Assembly: GCA_947498765.1 (NCBI GenBank)
Contig: CANMLG010000017.1
Location: 49,720-113,719, forward strand
Reading direction: 5' to 3'
Source: an uncultured Aquimarina sp.
GTDB taxonomy: Bacteria; Bacteroidota; Bacteroidia; Flavobacteriales; Flavobacteriaceae
DNA length: 64,000 bases
Shown: positions 8,785 to 17,420 of the stretch, in pieces
How positions within the stretch are numbered: the stretch's first letter is position 1
Layout: every line of letters starts with the position of its first letter
Position numbers and translations under genes: made by a program
Notes under the pieces: generated by a model
The model's database searches: none
Told to the model about the DNA's origin: nothing
Seen by the model: the letters and a program-made list of their open reading frames with translations, nothing else

Positions 8785-9408
8785 ATGAATATGGAATCAC
8801 AACTATATAATCAAATTATAAATAAGGCAGCTCAACTATTTTTAAAGCGAGGATTTAAAAGTGTTACTATGGATGATTTGGCTCGAGAAATGGCTATTTC
8901 AAAAAAAACCATTTACAATTACTTTAATACCAAAACTGACTTAGTTGCCAAAGCTTCTGAATTTACTTTTGATTTTATCGATAAAGGCATACAAAATATA
9001 CGTACCAAAAATTTAGATCCTATAGAGGAACTTTATGTAATAAATGATTTTGTACACAAGAATCTAAGCAACGAAGAGTCTGCACCTGAATATCAATTAT
9101 ATAAATATTATCCTGAAATATTTCATAAACTCAATAAACGAAAGTTTGAAGCCGTACAAGAATGCACACTTGAAAACTTAAAAAGAGGCATTGAAAAAGG
9201 AAGCTATAGAAAAAGTATATCTATTGACGTTATTGCTCGACTTTATTTTTTAAATATTTCTGGGCTTTGCGATCAAGATATTTTCCCAAACGAAACTTAT
9301 AAACCAAATATTATTAATGATGAATATCTGGATTATCATATCAGAGGAATTGCTACAGAAAAAGGAATTAACACATTAACCAACATTCAAAAAGAACGAA
9401 ACTTATGA
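8785..9408 (+). CDS. TetR/AcrR-family transcriptional repressor
   Basis: A 207-residue regulator. The N-terminal helix-turn-helix domain (about residues 5-50) has the TetR pattern DLAREMAISKKTIYNYF; the rest is a helical ligand-binding and dimerisation domain unlike any I can assign to a ligand. I chose the ATG at 8785 (MNMESQ) because the upstream ATG at 8770 lies within the -7 box. The stop overlaps the next gene by four bases (ATGA), so it is the first gene of the tolC-MFP-RND operon and probably represses it and itself through the inverted repeat at 8740-8767. Confidence 0.9.
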   Translation: MNMESQLYNQIINKAAQLFLKRGFKSVTMDDLAREMAISKKTIYNYFNTKTDLVAKASEFTFDFIDKGIQNIRTKNLDPIEELYVINDFVHKNLSNEESAPEYQLYKYYPEIFHKLNKRKFEAVQECTLENLKRGIEKGSYRKSISIDVIARLYFLNISGLCDQDIFPNETYKPNIINDEYLDYHIRGIATEKGINTLTNIQKERNL

Positions 9409-10751
9409 GACAAAAAACAAGATTATTTTGCTTATTGTTTGTCGCCACCTTGGCAATGAATGCCCAGCAAAAAAAGTATACTTTTTCATTACAAGAAGCT
9501 ATACAATTTGCACTTGATAGTAGTTACACGGCTCTTAACGCCAATAAAGAAGTAGCCAAAGCCCTAAAACAGAAATGGGAAACCACTGCAATTGGACTAC
9601 CACAAATTAATGGTGAAGCGACCTATACTAACCAATTAAAACAACCTGTTAGTCTTATTCCTGCTGAAATTACAGGCGGACCTGCAGGCACTTTTATTCC
9701 TGTCATTTTCGGAGTAGAACAACAAACGTCACTTACAGCAACTCTTAGTCAGTTAATTTTTGATGGCTCATATTTAGTTGGACTTGAAGCTGCTTCAGTT
9801 TTTGTTGATTACACAAATACACAAAAAGAAAGTCAAGATTTAAAAATAATTGAAGGAATTACTAATGCTTACGGTGCCGTTTTACTTACGCAAGAGAGCA
9901 TTAAAGTATTAGAAAAAAACATTACAAATTTAGAGTCAAACCTAAACGAAACTCAAAAAATTTATGAAAATGGTTTAGGTGAAGAAGAAAGCGTAGAACA
10001 ACTTCAAATTACACTGCTTCAAATAAAAAATCAACTAAATAACACACAACGAACCGAAGATATTGCCACTAAAATGCTAAAACTAGCTCTAGGTATCCCT
10101 ATTGAAAGGGAAGTCGTTTTAACAGACAATTTAGAAACCATTGCTAATACAAAAGCTACTTCAGAGTCTTCTTTTAAACCATTTAGTATAATTAGTAATA
10201 ATGACTTCAAATTATCAGAATTACTTGTAGAGCAACGTCGACTGGAATTTAAATTAGAAAAAGCTAAAAGACTTCCTTCTGTTGGCGCTTTTGTTAATTT
10301 AGGAACAACAGCATTTAGACAAGGTTTTAATTTTTTAGATCCTGATCAACGCTGGTTTGCTTCCTCGGTACTTGGTGCAAGTGTAAAGGTGCCTATTTTT
10401 ACATCGTTTAAAAATTCGGCTAGCACTAAAAAAGCAAAACTTGCTTATCAACAAGCACAAATTACGCATACCGAAAACACAGAGCGTATTCAATTAGGGT
10501 ATAAACAGGCCAAAAACAATTATGAATTTGCTATTGATAATTTAAATACACTAAAACAAAACTTAACATTAGCAGAGCGCATTGAAAAGAAAAATCAAAT
10601 CAAATTTAATGAAGGTTTAGCCTCTAGTTTCGAATTAAGGCAGGCTCAAACACAATTATATAGTGCGCAACAACAATATTTACAAGCTCAATTAAAAGTT
10701 ATTAAAGACAACGCCACACTACAATCGATTTTAAATGTATTCAACTTATAG
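9405..10751 (+). CDS. TolC-family outer-membrane efflux channel
   Basis: A 448-residue outer-membrane channel of a tripartite pump. A signal peptide (about residues 1-20, ending MNAQQ) is followed by two OEP repeats of long amphipathic helices and short strands, for example YTFSLQEAIQFALDSSYTA near the start and GLASSFELRQAQTQLYSAQQQYLQAQ in the second half. Four-base overlap with the tetR-like gene; the membrane-fusion gene follows after 13 bases. Together they form a regulated RND efflux operon. Confidence 0.92.
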   Translation: MRQKTRLFCLLFVATLAMNAQQKKYTFSLQEAIQFALDSSYTALNANKEVAKALKQKWETTAIGLPQINGEATYTNQLKQPVSLIPAEITGGPAGTFIPVIFGVEQQTSLTATLSQLIFDGSYLVGLEAASVFVDYTNTQKESQDLKIIEGITNAYGAVLLTQESIKVLEKNITNLESNLNETQKIYENGLGEEESVEQLQITLLQIKNQLNNTQRTEDIATKMLKLALGIPIEREVVLTDNLETIANTKATSESSFKPFSIISNNDFKLSELLVEQRRLEFKLEKAKRLPSVGAFVNLGTTAFRQGFNFLDPDQRWFASSVLGASVKVPIFTSFKNSASTKKAKLAYQQAQITHTENTERIQLGYKQAKNNYEFAIDNLNTLKQNLTLAERIEKKNQIKFNEGLASSFELRQAQTQLYSAQQQYLQAQLKVIKDNATLQSILNVFNL

Positions 10752-10764
10752 CAAACAGCGAATT

Positions 10765-11922
10765 ATGAAAAATATACTATATCCATTCCTTTTCCTACTC
10801 GTAATAGCTTGTGGAAAAAAAGAAACAACAGTTGCAGACACTATTGCTTCTAATGACATTAAAAGTATAAGAGCAAAAAAGAAAGAATTATCCACGCAAC
10901 AGCAAAGTATAATAGCACAAATAAAGCAATTAAATGCTGCTATTGAAAAACTAGATCCTAACAAAAAAGTCCCTTTAGTTACTACTTATACTATTAAGGA
11001 TACCCTATTTAATCACTACATTGAATTACAAGGGAGTTTACAGACCAAACAAAATTTAGTCTTAACACCTGAATATTCTGGTATCCTTTCACAAGTTTTA
11101 GTTAAGGAGGGACAATATGTAAACCGAGGACAAGTACTGGCACGTATTGATGATGGTGGTTTATCACAACAATTATCACAAATGGAAATCCAAACGCAAT
11201 TAGCTAAAACCACCTTTGAAAGACAAGAGCGTTTATGGAATCAAAAAATTGGTAGTGAAATCCAGTATTTACAAGCAAAAACAGCATACGAAGCACAGGA
11301 AAAAGCTATCGATCAAATGAAAAGCACTATCGCAAAAACAAGCATACGAGCTCCTTTCAATGGTCGTATTGATGATGTAATTACCGAAAAAGGAGCCGTT
11401 GTTGCCCCAGGTCAAACACAAATTTTTAGAATTGTAAACCTAAATCAAATGTATGTTGAAGCCGAAGTACCCGAGCGTTACGTAAGCACTGTTAAAAAGG
11501 GTACCAATGTATCGGTAGATATTCCTGTTATTGGAAAAACACTTACCGCCAAAGTCCGTCAAGCGGGAAGTTTTATAAATCCTGCCAACCGAACTTACAA
11601 AGTAGAAGTTGCCGTACCAAATAAGGAGAAGAATATTAAACCCAACCTTACCGCAAAATTAAAAATTAACGATTACACCAATCCAAAAGCCCTACTGATT
11701 CCACAAAATTTGATTTCGGAAAATGCCGCTGGAGACCAATACGTATTTACAGTAAATAAAAACAGTAAAAATGAAACTATTGCTACTCAAAAAACGATCA
11801 TTACAGGTCTTACTCAAGGAAGTTTAGTTGAAGTAATGCATGGTATTAAAGCTGGAGACATATTAGTTAGTGAAGGTGCTAGAAGTGTAAAAAATCAACA
11901 ACCTATCGAGGTTTTAAATTAA
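10765..11922 (+). CDS. RND efflux periplasmic adaptor (membrane fusion) lipoprotein
   Basis: A 385-residue adaptor that links the RND pump to the TolC-like channel. The signal peptide ends in a lipobox (LVIAC, cysteine near residue 15), so the mature protein is a lipoprotein. A coiled coil (about 30-60), a lipoyl/barrel-sandwich half (GILSQVLVKEGQYVNRGQVLARIDD shape), an alpha-hairpin and beta-barrel domains follow, as in HlyD/AcrA proteins. I chose ATG 10765 because the earlier ATG at 10735 would lie inside the tolC-like gene and precede the hydrophobic signal by ten odd residues. The RND gene starts five bases after its stop. Confidence 0.92.
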   Translation: MKNILYPFLFLLVIACGKKETTVADTIASNDIKSIRAKKKELSTQQQSIIAQIKQLNAAIEKLDPNKKVPLVTTYTIKDTLFNHYIELQGSLQTKQNLVLTPEYSGILSQVLVKEGQYVNRGQVLARIDDGGLSQQLSQMEIQTQLAKTTFERQERLWNQKIGSEIQYLQAKTAYEAQEKAIDQMKSTIAKTSIRAPFNGRIDDVITEKGAVVAPGQTQIFRIVNLNQMYVEAEVPERYVSTVKKGTNVSVDIPVIGKTLTAKVRQAGSFINPANRTYKVEVAVPNKEKNIKPNLTAKLKINDYTNPKALLIPQNLISENAAGDQYVFTVNKNSKNETIATQKTIITGLTQGSLVEVMHGIKAGDILVSEGARSVKNQQPIEVLN

Positions 11923-11927
11923 AAACT

Positions 11928-14900
11928 ATGAATAAAAAGAAAAACGTCCACAAGGAGTTTATACTCTCATCATGGGCCATAGATAACAAAACAGTTATTT
12001 ATGTGATCATGTTCTTATTCCTAGTCCTCGGGCTTTCGGCTTACTTTGGTATGCCAAGAGAAAATTTTCCCGAAATTATAGATACTAAAATTTTTGTAAG
12101 TTCAGTTTATCCTGGGAATACCGCCGAAGACATTGAAAAACTAATTACTGATCCGCTTGAAGATCGTTTAAAAAACGTGAGTAATGTAGTAAAAATGAAA
12201 TCTACATCGCAACAGGATTACGGTATTGTTGAAATTGAATTTGACGAAGGCGTAACCATTGAACAAGCCAAACAAAAAGTAAAAGACGAAGTTGACCAAG
12301 AAACCTCAAAAGAAGATTGGCCTACTTTTAATGGAGCTAAAGTAAAACCAACCGTTTTTAACTTAAGTATTTCCGAAGAAACTCCTATTCTTAATATTAA
12401 TATTTTAGGAGATTATCCCGTTGAAAAACTAAAGGAATATGGCGAATATTTAGAGGACCATATTGAAGACCTGCCAGAAATTAAACAAGTAGACATTCGT
12501 GGTGCACAAGAAAAAGAAGTTGAAATTGCTGTCGACATTTATAAAATGATGGCTGCCAAAGTTAGTTTTGACGATGTACTAAATGCTATTAGAGGGGGTA
12601 ACGTAACCATATCAGCTGGTAATATTATAAGCAGTGGGCAACAACGTACCATGCGTATTTTGGGTGAAATTCAAAACCCTGAAGACTTAGAAGATTTTGT
12701 AGTAAAAACACAAAATGGATCTGTTTACTTAAAAAATATTGCCACTGTTGATTTTAAAGAAGAAGACGCTACTACTTATGCGAGACAATATGGGACCAGT
12801 GTTGTAATGCTTGATGTTAAAAAACGTTCTGGTAAAAACATGGTAGAAGCGGCTGATAAAATACAGAAAATAGTTACCGATGCCAAACAAAATATTTTTC
12901 CTTCAAACCTAAAAGTTACCATTACTAATGATCAATCATCAAAAACAATTAACCAAGTTGATGATTTGGTTAACAACATTATTTTCGGAATTATCCTTGT
13001 TGTTGGTGTATTAATGTTCTTTTTAGGATTCCGAAACGCTTTGTTTGTAGGTTTTGCCATTCCAATGTCCATGTTTATGTCATTTATGATTTTAAACATG
13101 TTAGGCTACACCATGAACACGATGATCCTTTTTGGATTAATTATGGGTCTTGGTATGTTGGTAGATAATGGAATTGTAGTGGTTGAAAATGTGTTTCGAT
13201 TAATGGAAGAAGAAGGAATGACGCGTATTGAAGCGGCTAAAAAAGGAATTGGCGAAATTGCTTTTCCTATTATAATTTCTACCTTAACAACCGTTGCGGC
13301 CTTTGTTCCTTTGGGTATGTGGCCCGGAGTTATGGGGCAATTTATGATTTATTTCCCCGTTACACTTTCGGTAGTATTAGGCTCTTCTTTGTTTGTGGCT
13401 ATTTTTATCAACTCCATGCTAGTATCTGCTTTTATGGAAACTGGTGAGCGTGAAATAAAATTAAAAAACCTTATCATTTTAACTATAATTCTAGTTTCCC
13501 TTGGTGTACTTATGCTTATCATTGGTGGCCCTATTGGAGGTTTGGGGAGCTTACTTATTTTTACTGCTGTGATGTTTTGGTTATACAAATACATTATTAA
13601 AAAGTTAGCCAATGGTTTCCAAAATGTAGTATTAGTTTGGTTGGAAAATTCTTATAAAAAGTTTGTCTCCTTCGCGCTAAGCAAATGGTGGCCTATTGTA
13701 TTTACTGTAGGTACTTTTGGATTATTAATTTTTGCCTTTGCTGCTTTCGGAAATTCTGTAGCTGAAAAAAGAACAAAAATTGAATTTTTCCCAGACAATA
13801 AACCCAATCAAATTTTTGTATATATCGAATATCCGCAAGGAACCGATATAGAAAAAACCAATCAAATTACTCGAAGCATTGAAAAACGTGTTGCCAACAT
13901 TATCAATAATTCAGAATATGTGTTAAATGGAGAAAATGTATTGGTGGAGTCTGTTGTTTCGCAAGTAGGTCAAGGTGCTGGAAATCCACAAACCGATGGA
14001 GGATCAGCTGCCGAAATGCCTCATAAAGGAAAAATTACCGCATCCATGCGCGAGTATAAATTTAGAAACGGAAAAGATTCTGAAGTACTTCGTGGAAAAA
14101 TTCAAGAAGCCCTAAAGGGCATTTACCCTGGCGTTTCTATTTCTGTTGAAAAGGAAGCTGTTGGACCGCCTGCAGGCCCTCCTATTAATATTGAAATTGC
14201 TGGTAATGATTACAATCAACTCATTCAAACTGCCGAAAAAATGCGTCAGTTTATCAATACCAAAAACATTGCTGGTATTGAGGAATTAAAAATTGATGTA
14301 AACAAAGACAAACCTGCCATGCAAGTTATTGTGGATCGTAAAAAAGCGGGCGAATTAGGGGTCAGCAATGGCTTAATCGGAACACAATTACGAAGATCTA
14401 TTTTTGGTGAAAAAGCAGGTGTTTACAAATTAGATGGCGAAAATTATGATATTAACGTGCGTTTTAATAAAGATAACCGCTACAATACAAGTGCCTTATT
14501 TAATCAGAACATCACTTTTAGAGACCCAGCCACTGGACGCTTAAAGGAAATCCCCGTAGCTGCTTTTGCTACTCAAAAAAATGCCTCTTCCTACAGTGCT
14601 ATTAAACATAAAAATGCACGACGTGTAGTTACGGTATATTCTGGGTTAAAACCAGGCTTTACAGATGCTGGTGCTATTGTTAGTCAAATTGAAGATGAAA
14701 TGAAAGATTTTCCTAAAATTAAAGGAGTAACTTTTGATTTTACAGGTCAAATTGAAGAACAAAACAAACAACAAAGCTTTTTAATGGGTGCTTTTTTTGC
14801 TGGTTTAGGTTTGATCTTTTTTATTCTTATTTTTCAATTTAGCTCTATTTCCAAACCTACTATTATTATGATTGCTATATTTTTAAGCTTTATTGGTGTA

Positions 14901-15434
14901 TTTGGAGGTTTAGTTATTACCGGAGCCCCTTTTGTTATTATGATGACTATGATGGGAATTATTTCCTTGGCAGGAATTGTAGTTAACAATGGTGTGGTAC
15001 TCTTGGACTACACGCAATTGCTCATTGACCGAAAAACTGTAGCTAAAAATTTAGAATTAGGTACGCTTTTACCTAAAAATGATGTAAAAGAAGCTATTAT
15101 TGAAGGAGGTCGTGCCCGTTTACGCCCCGTTATTTTAACAGCTATTACCACAGTACTAGGTTTAATTCCATTAGCCACTGGATTTAATATTGATTTCTTT
15201 TCCCTTTTTGCTACTGGCGATCCTAAAATTTATTTTGGAGGGGACAACGTGATATTTTGGGGGCCGTTAGCCAAAACTGTAATCTATGGACTTATCATTG
15301 CTACTTTTTTAACCTTGGTTATTGTACCTGTATTATTTTACTTGGTACACCGTTTTAAACTAAAATTAAAAAGCTGGTTTGGTAAAGAGCCTCTAATTGA
15401 CGAAAATTTAATTGCAGCAAATACCAATATCTAA
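11928..15434 (+). CDS. RND-family efflux pump inner-membrane permease
   Basis: A 1168-residue proton-driven exporter of the AcrB/HAE type. Two homologous halves each have a helix-rich membrane part and a periplasmic porter loop. The helix-4 motif reads LVDNGIVVVENV, with one of the AcrB Asp pair (D407-D408) kept and the second replaced by Asn; helix 10 reads GIVVNNGVVLLDY. About residues 511-555 form an extra hydrophobic stretch between the halves, which makes it about 120 residues longer than AcrB. It is the last gene of the tetR-tolC-MFP-RND operon and is followed by a strong terminator. Substrates (drugs, bile-like or algal compounds) cannot be told. Confidence 0.93.
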   Translation: MNKKKNVHKEFILSSWAIDNKTVIYVIMFLFLVLGLSAYFGMPRENFPEIIDTKIFVSSVYPGNTAEDIEKLITDPLEDRLKNVSNVVKMKSTSQQDYGIVEIEFDEGVTIEQAKQKVKDEVDQETSKEDWPTFNGAKVKPTVFNLSISEETPILNINILGDYPVEKLKEYGEYLEDHIEDLPEIKQVDIRGAQEKEVEIAVDIYKMMAAKVSFDDVLNAIRGGNVTISAGNIISSGQQRTMRILGEIQNPEDLEDFVVKTQNGSVYLKNIATVDFKEEDATTYARQYGTSVVMLDVKKRSGKNMVEAADKIQKIVTDAKQNIFPSNLKVTITNDQSSKTINQVDDLVNNIIFGIILVVGVLMFFLGFRNALFVGFAIPMSMFMSFMILNMLGYTMNTMILFGLIMGLGMLVDNGIVVVENVFRLMEEEGMTRIEAAKKGIGEIAFPIIISTLTTVAAFVPLGMWPGVMGQFMIYFPVTLSVVLGSSLFVAIFINSMLVSAFMETGEREIKLKNLIILTIILVSLGVLMLIIGGPIGGLGSLLIFTAVMFWLYKYIIKKLANGFQNVVLVWLENSYKKFVSFALSKWWPIVFTVGTFGLLIFAFAAFGNSVAEKRTKIEFFPDNKPNQIFVYIEYPQGTDIEKTNQITRSIEKRVANIINNSEYVLNGENVLVESVVSQVGQGAGNPQTDGGSAAEMPHKGKITASMREYKFRNGKDSEVLRGKIQEALKGIYPGVSISVEKEAVGPPAGPPINIEIAGNDYNQLIQTAEKMRQFINTKNIAGIEELKIDVNKDKPAMQVIVDRKKAGELGVSNGLIGTQLRRSIFGEKAGVYKLDGENYDINVRFNKDNRYNTSALFNQNITFRDPATGRLKEIPVAAFATQKNASSYSAIKHKNARRVVTVYSGLKPGFTDAGAIVSQIEDEMKDFPKIKGVTFDFTGQIEEQNKQQSFLMGAFFAGLGLIFFILIFQFSSISKPTIIMIAIFLSFIGVFGGLVITGAPFVIMMTMMGIISLAGIVVNNGVVLLDYTQLLIDRKTVAKNLELGTLLPKNDVKEAIIEGGRARLRPVILTAITTVLGLIPLATGFNIDFFSLFATGDPKIYFGGDNVIFWGPLAKTVIYGLIIATFLTLVIVPVLFYLVHRFKLKLKSWFGKEPLIDENLIAANTNI

Positions 15435-15448
15435 TAGTAATTAATATA

Positions 15449-15497
15449 ATAACATCCTCAAATAGATTATTTTTAGTAATCTATTTGAGGATGTTAT
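15449..15497 (+). terminator. Terminator of the RND efflux operon
   Basis: A 21-base perfect inverted repeat (15449-15469 and 15477-15497) with a 7-base loop follows the RND stop by 14 bases. The arms include AACATCCTC/GAGGATGTT. The T-run after it is weak, so termination strength is inferred from the long stem. Confidence 0.75.
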
Positions 15498-15611
15498 CTT
15501 TAAATAAAATTGGTTGGTTCTTAATATATTTTAAATTAATTACTTATTCATTAAAATTAAGAGATACTATATTTAAATTAGGCTTAAAATATAGTATTTA
15601 AAAAAGTTATT

Positions 15612-15965
15612 ATGAAAAACACCTACTGGACTACAACAATTTTAGTTTCTCTATTCCTATTATGGAGTGCTTATACGTACCTATTTAGTAAAGCAACAAT
15701 AGCAGGCATTAAAGAGCTTGGGTTTCCAGATCATTTTCGAATACAACTTGGTGTTTTAAAAATATTAGCGGTTGTTGTTTTACTAATTCCTCAAATCCCT
15801 ATTCAATATAAAGAATGGGCCTATAGTGGTGTTGTTTTATTTTTTATTACAGCAATTGTAGCACACACCGCACACAAAGACCCCGTAATCATTACATTTA
15901 TTAATCTTTTTTTAATTGTAATAACAATTACTTCAAATTATTATTTACACAAAATAACTCATTAA
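15612..15965 (+). CDS. DoxX-like family membrane protein
   Basis: A 117-residue protein with four membrane helices (about residues 7-25, 45-62, 68-88 and 95-113). The LGFPDHFRIQLGVLKILAVVVLLIP section is the pattern of DoxX-like proteins (PF13564 group). The family has no firm biochemical role; some members are linked to oxidative-stress or quinone functions. The next gene starts one base after its stop, so the two are co-transcribed. Confidence 0.75.
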   Translation: MKNTYWTTTILVSLFLLWSAYTYLFSKATIAGIKELGFPDHFRIQLGVLKILAVVVLLIPQIPIQYKEWAYSGVVLFFITAIVAHTAHKDPVIITFINLFLIVITITSNYYLHKITH

Positions 15966-15966
15966 A

Positions 15967-17124
15967 ATGGAGAAAATAGAAATTAAAGGAAGCGTTAAAA
16001 AAGGCTTCGAAAGTGTTTTAGAGGCTTATGAATCTAACTTTTATAGAGATGACATATACAAAGAATTAGGCTCCGCTTTATGTGTTTATCACAAAGGAGA
16101 ACAGGTGGTTAATATATGGGCTGGCTATAAAGATAAAGACAAAAAAGAAGCTTGGGAAAAAGACACCAAAATAGCCTTGTATTCTGCTACCAAAGGGATC
16201 ACTGGTTTGTGTATGGCTATTTTAGTTGAAAAAGGCTTGGTTAATTATTCTGATTTGGTATCAAAACATTGGCCCGAATTTGGACAAAATGGAAAAGAAG
16301 AAACCACTATTTCGCAAATAATGTCTCACCAATCTGGAAACCCTGGATTACGTGAATTTACATTATTGGACGAATTAATGAATTGGGATTTAATCTGTGA
16401 CCGCCTAGCGCGTCAAGCGCCTTATTGGAAACCGGGAGAGTTTACCTCATATCACGGTTGGACGGTTGGTTTTCTGGCTGGTGAAATTATCCGACGAGTT
16501 TCTGGCAAAAAAATCAGTCAATTTTTACAAGATGAACTTGCTTCTCCATTAAATGCAGAAATTTTTATTGGACTACCAAAAGAAAAACACAATGAAGTGG
16601 CTACTCTATACAAACCGATAACCCAACACGAACTGCCCAATTTAATTACATTGCCCGACTTTTTAGCTTCGGCTGTTGGAAATCCTATTTTAGATGCTGA
16701 AAGCCCTAACAGGCCTGAATGGCGCGAAGCTGAAATGCCTGCCCTTAATGGTCATGGTTCGGCTGAAGGGATTGCCAAACTTTATCATCCACTGGCTGAA
16801 AGTGGAAAATCTGATACGTTGAATTATCTTTCAAGTGAAACTATTGATAAAATGACTACAGTGGCTAGCTCTCGTTTAGATGCTATGATTGGCATGCCAG
16901 TAGATTGGGCAAATGGAATGGTTATAAACACATTAGACCTTAAACTTTATGGCGAAAACAAAAAAGCTTTTGGCCACAGTGGCTGGGGTGGTAGTTTTGG
17001 ATGTGCAGACAGAGAAAGTCAAATTGCTATTGGGTATGTTTGTAACCAAATGGGACCTGATACTGTGGGTGATGCTAGAACACCTCGTTTAATCAAAGCC
17101 ATTTTTGATGCTATCGCTTCTTAA
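15967..17124 (+). CDS. Beta-lactamase-fold serine hydrolase (class C/EstB-like)
   Basis: A 385-residue hydrolase. The catalytic SxxK motif is S73-A-T-K76 (ALYSATKGITG), and SYHGWTVGFLAGEI near residue 155 supplies the YxN-like tyrosine; GHSGWGGSFG near residue 337 is in the position of the third motif. There is no signal peptide, so it is probably cytoplasmic and an esterase/peptidase-type enzyme rather than an antibiotic beta-lactamase. It is translationally close to the DoxX-like gene. The substrate is unknown. Confidence 0.85.
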   Translation: MEKIEIKGSVKKGFESVLEAYESNFYRDDIYKELGSALCVYHKGEQVVNIWAGYKDKDKKEAWEKDTKIALYSATKGITGLCMAILVEKGLVNYSDLVSKHWPEFGQNGKEETTISQIMSHQSGNPGLREFTLLDELMNWDLICDRLARQAPYWKPGEFTSYHGWTVGFLAGEIIRRVSGKKISQFLQDELASPLNAEIFIGLPKEKHNEVATLYKPITQHELPNLITLPDFLASAVGNPILDAESPNRPEWREAEMPALNGHGSAEGIAKLYHPLAESGKSDTLNYLSSETIDKMTTVASSRLDAMIGMPVDWANGMVINTLDLKLYGENKKAFGHSGWGGSFGCADRESQIAIGYVCNQMGPDTVGDARTPRLIKAIFDAIAS

Positions 17125-17159
17125 CGCAAATTTTTAATCTGTGATTCGTAACAATGACA

Positions 17160-17196
17160 CAACATCCGATAAATTGTAATCATTTATCGGATGTTG
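17160..17196 (+). terminator. Terminator after the serine hydrolase gene
   Basis: A perfect 15-base inverted repeat (17160-17174 and 17182-17196) with a 7-base loop, 35 bases after the stop. Its outer arm AACATCC/GGATGTT is the same as that of the terminator at 15449-15497. Confidence 0.65.
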
Positions 17197-17420
17197 CATT
17201 TGGAAACAATTCAATAACACTTAATTTACAGTACAAAATTGAAACACTCTCCATAAAAACAAGCCTAAAAAACTGTAAAAAAATACATTAACACTTATTT
17301 TTTATCAAAAAAGCATTTTTTAGTCCCCTCTATTTAGTAACATATTGCTAATATTAATTTAGTATTATCTAAAAATCGCTGAACTAAATTGCATTTCTTA
17401 TTAATCAATGATTGCATTTC

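Noticed and set aside
10735..10764. ATG at 10735 as start of the membrane fusion protein
   Set aside because: It overlaps the tolC-like gene and puts extra residues before the lipoprotein signal; the next ATG (10765) gives a clean signal sequence.
17412..17420. TTG start for the secreted nuclease gene, and TTG at 24883 for aspS
   Set aside because: ATG codons follow within a few codons at the proper position; the aspS TTG lies inside the -7 box.
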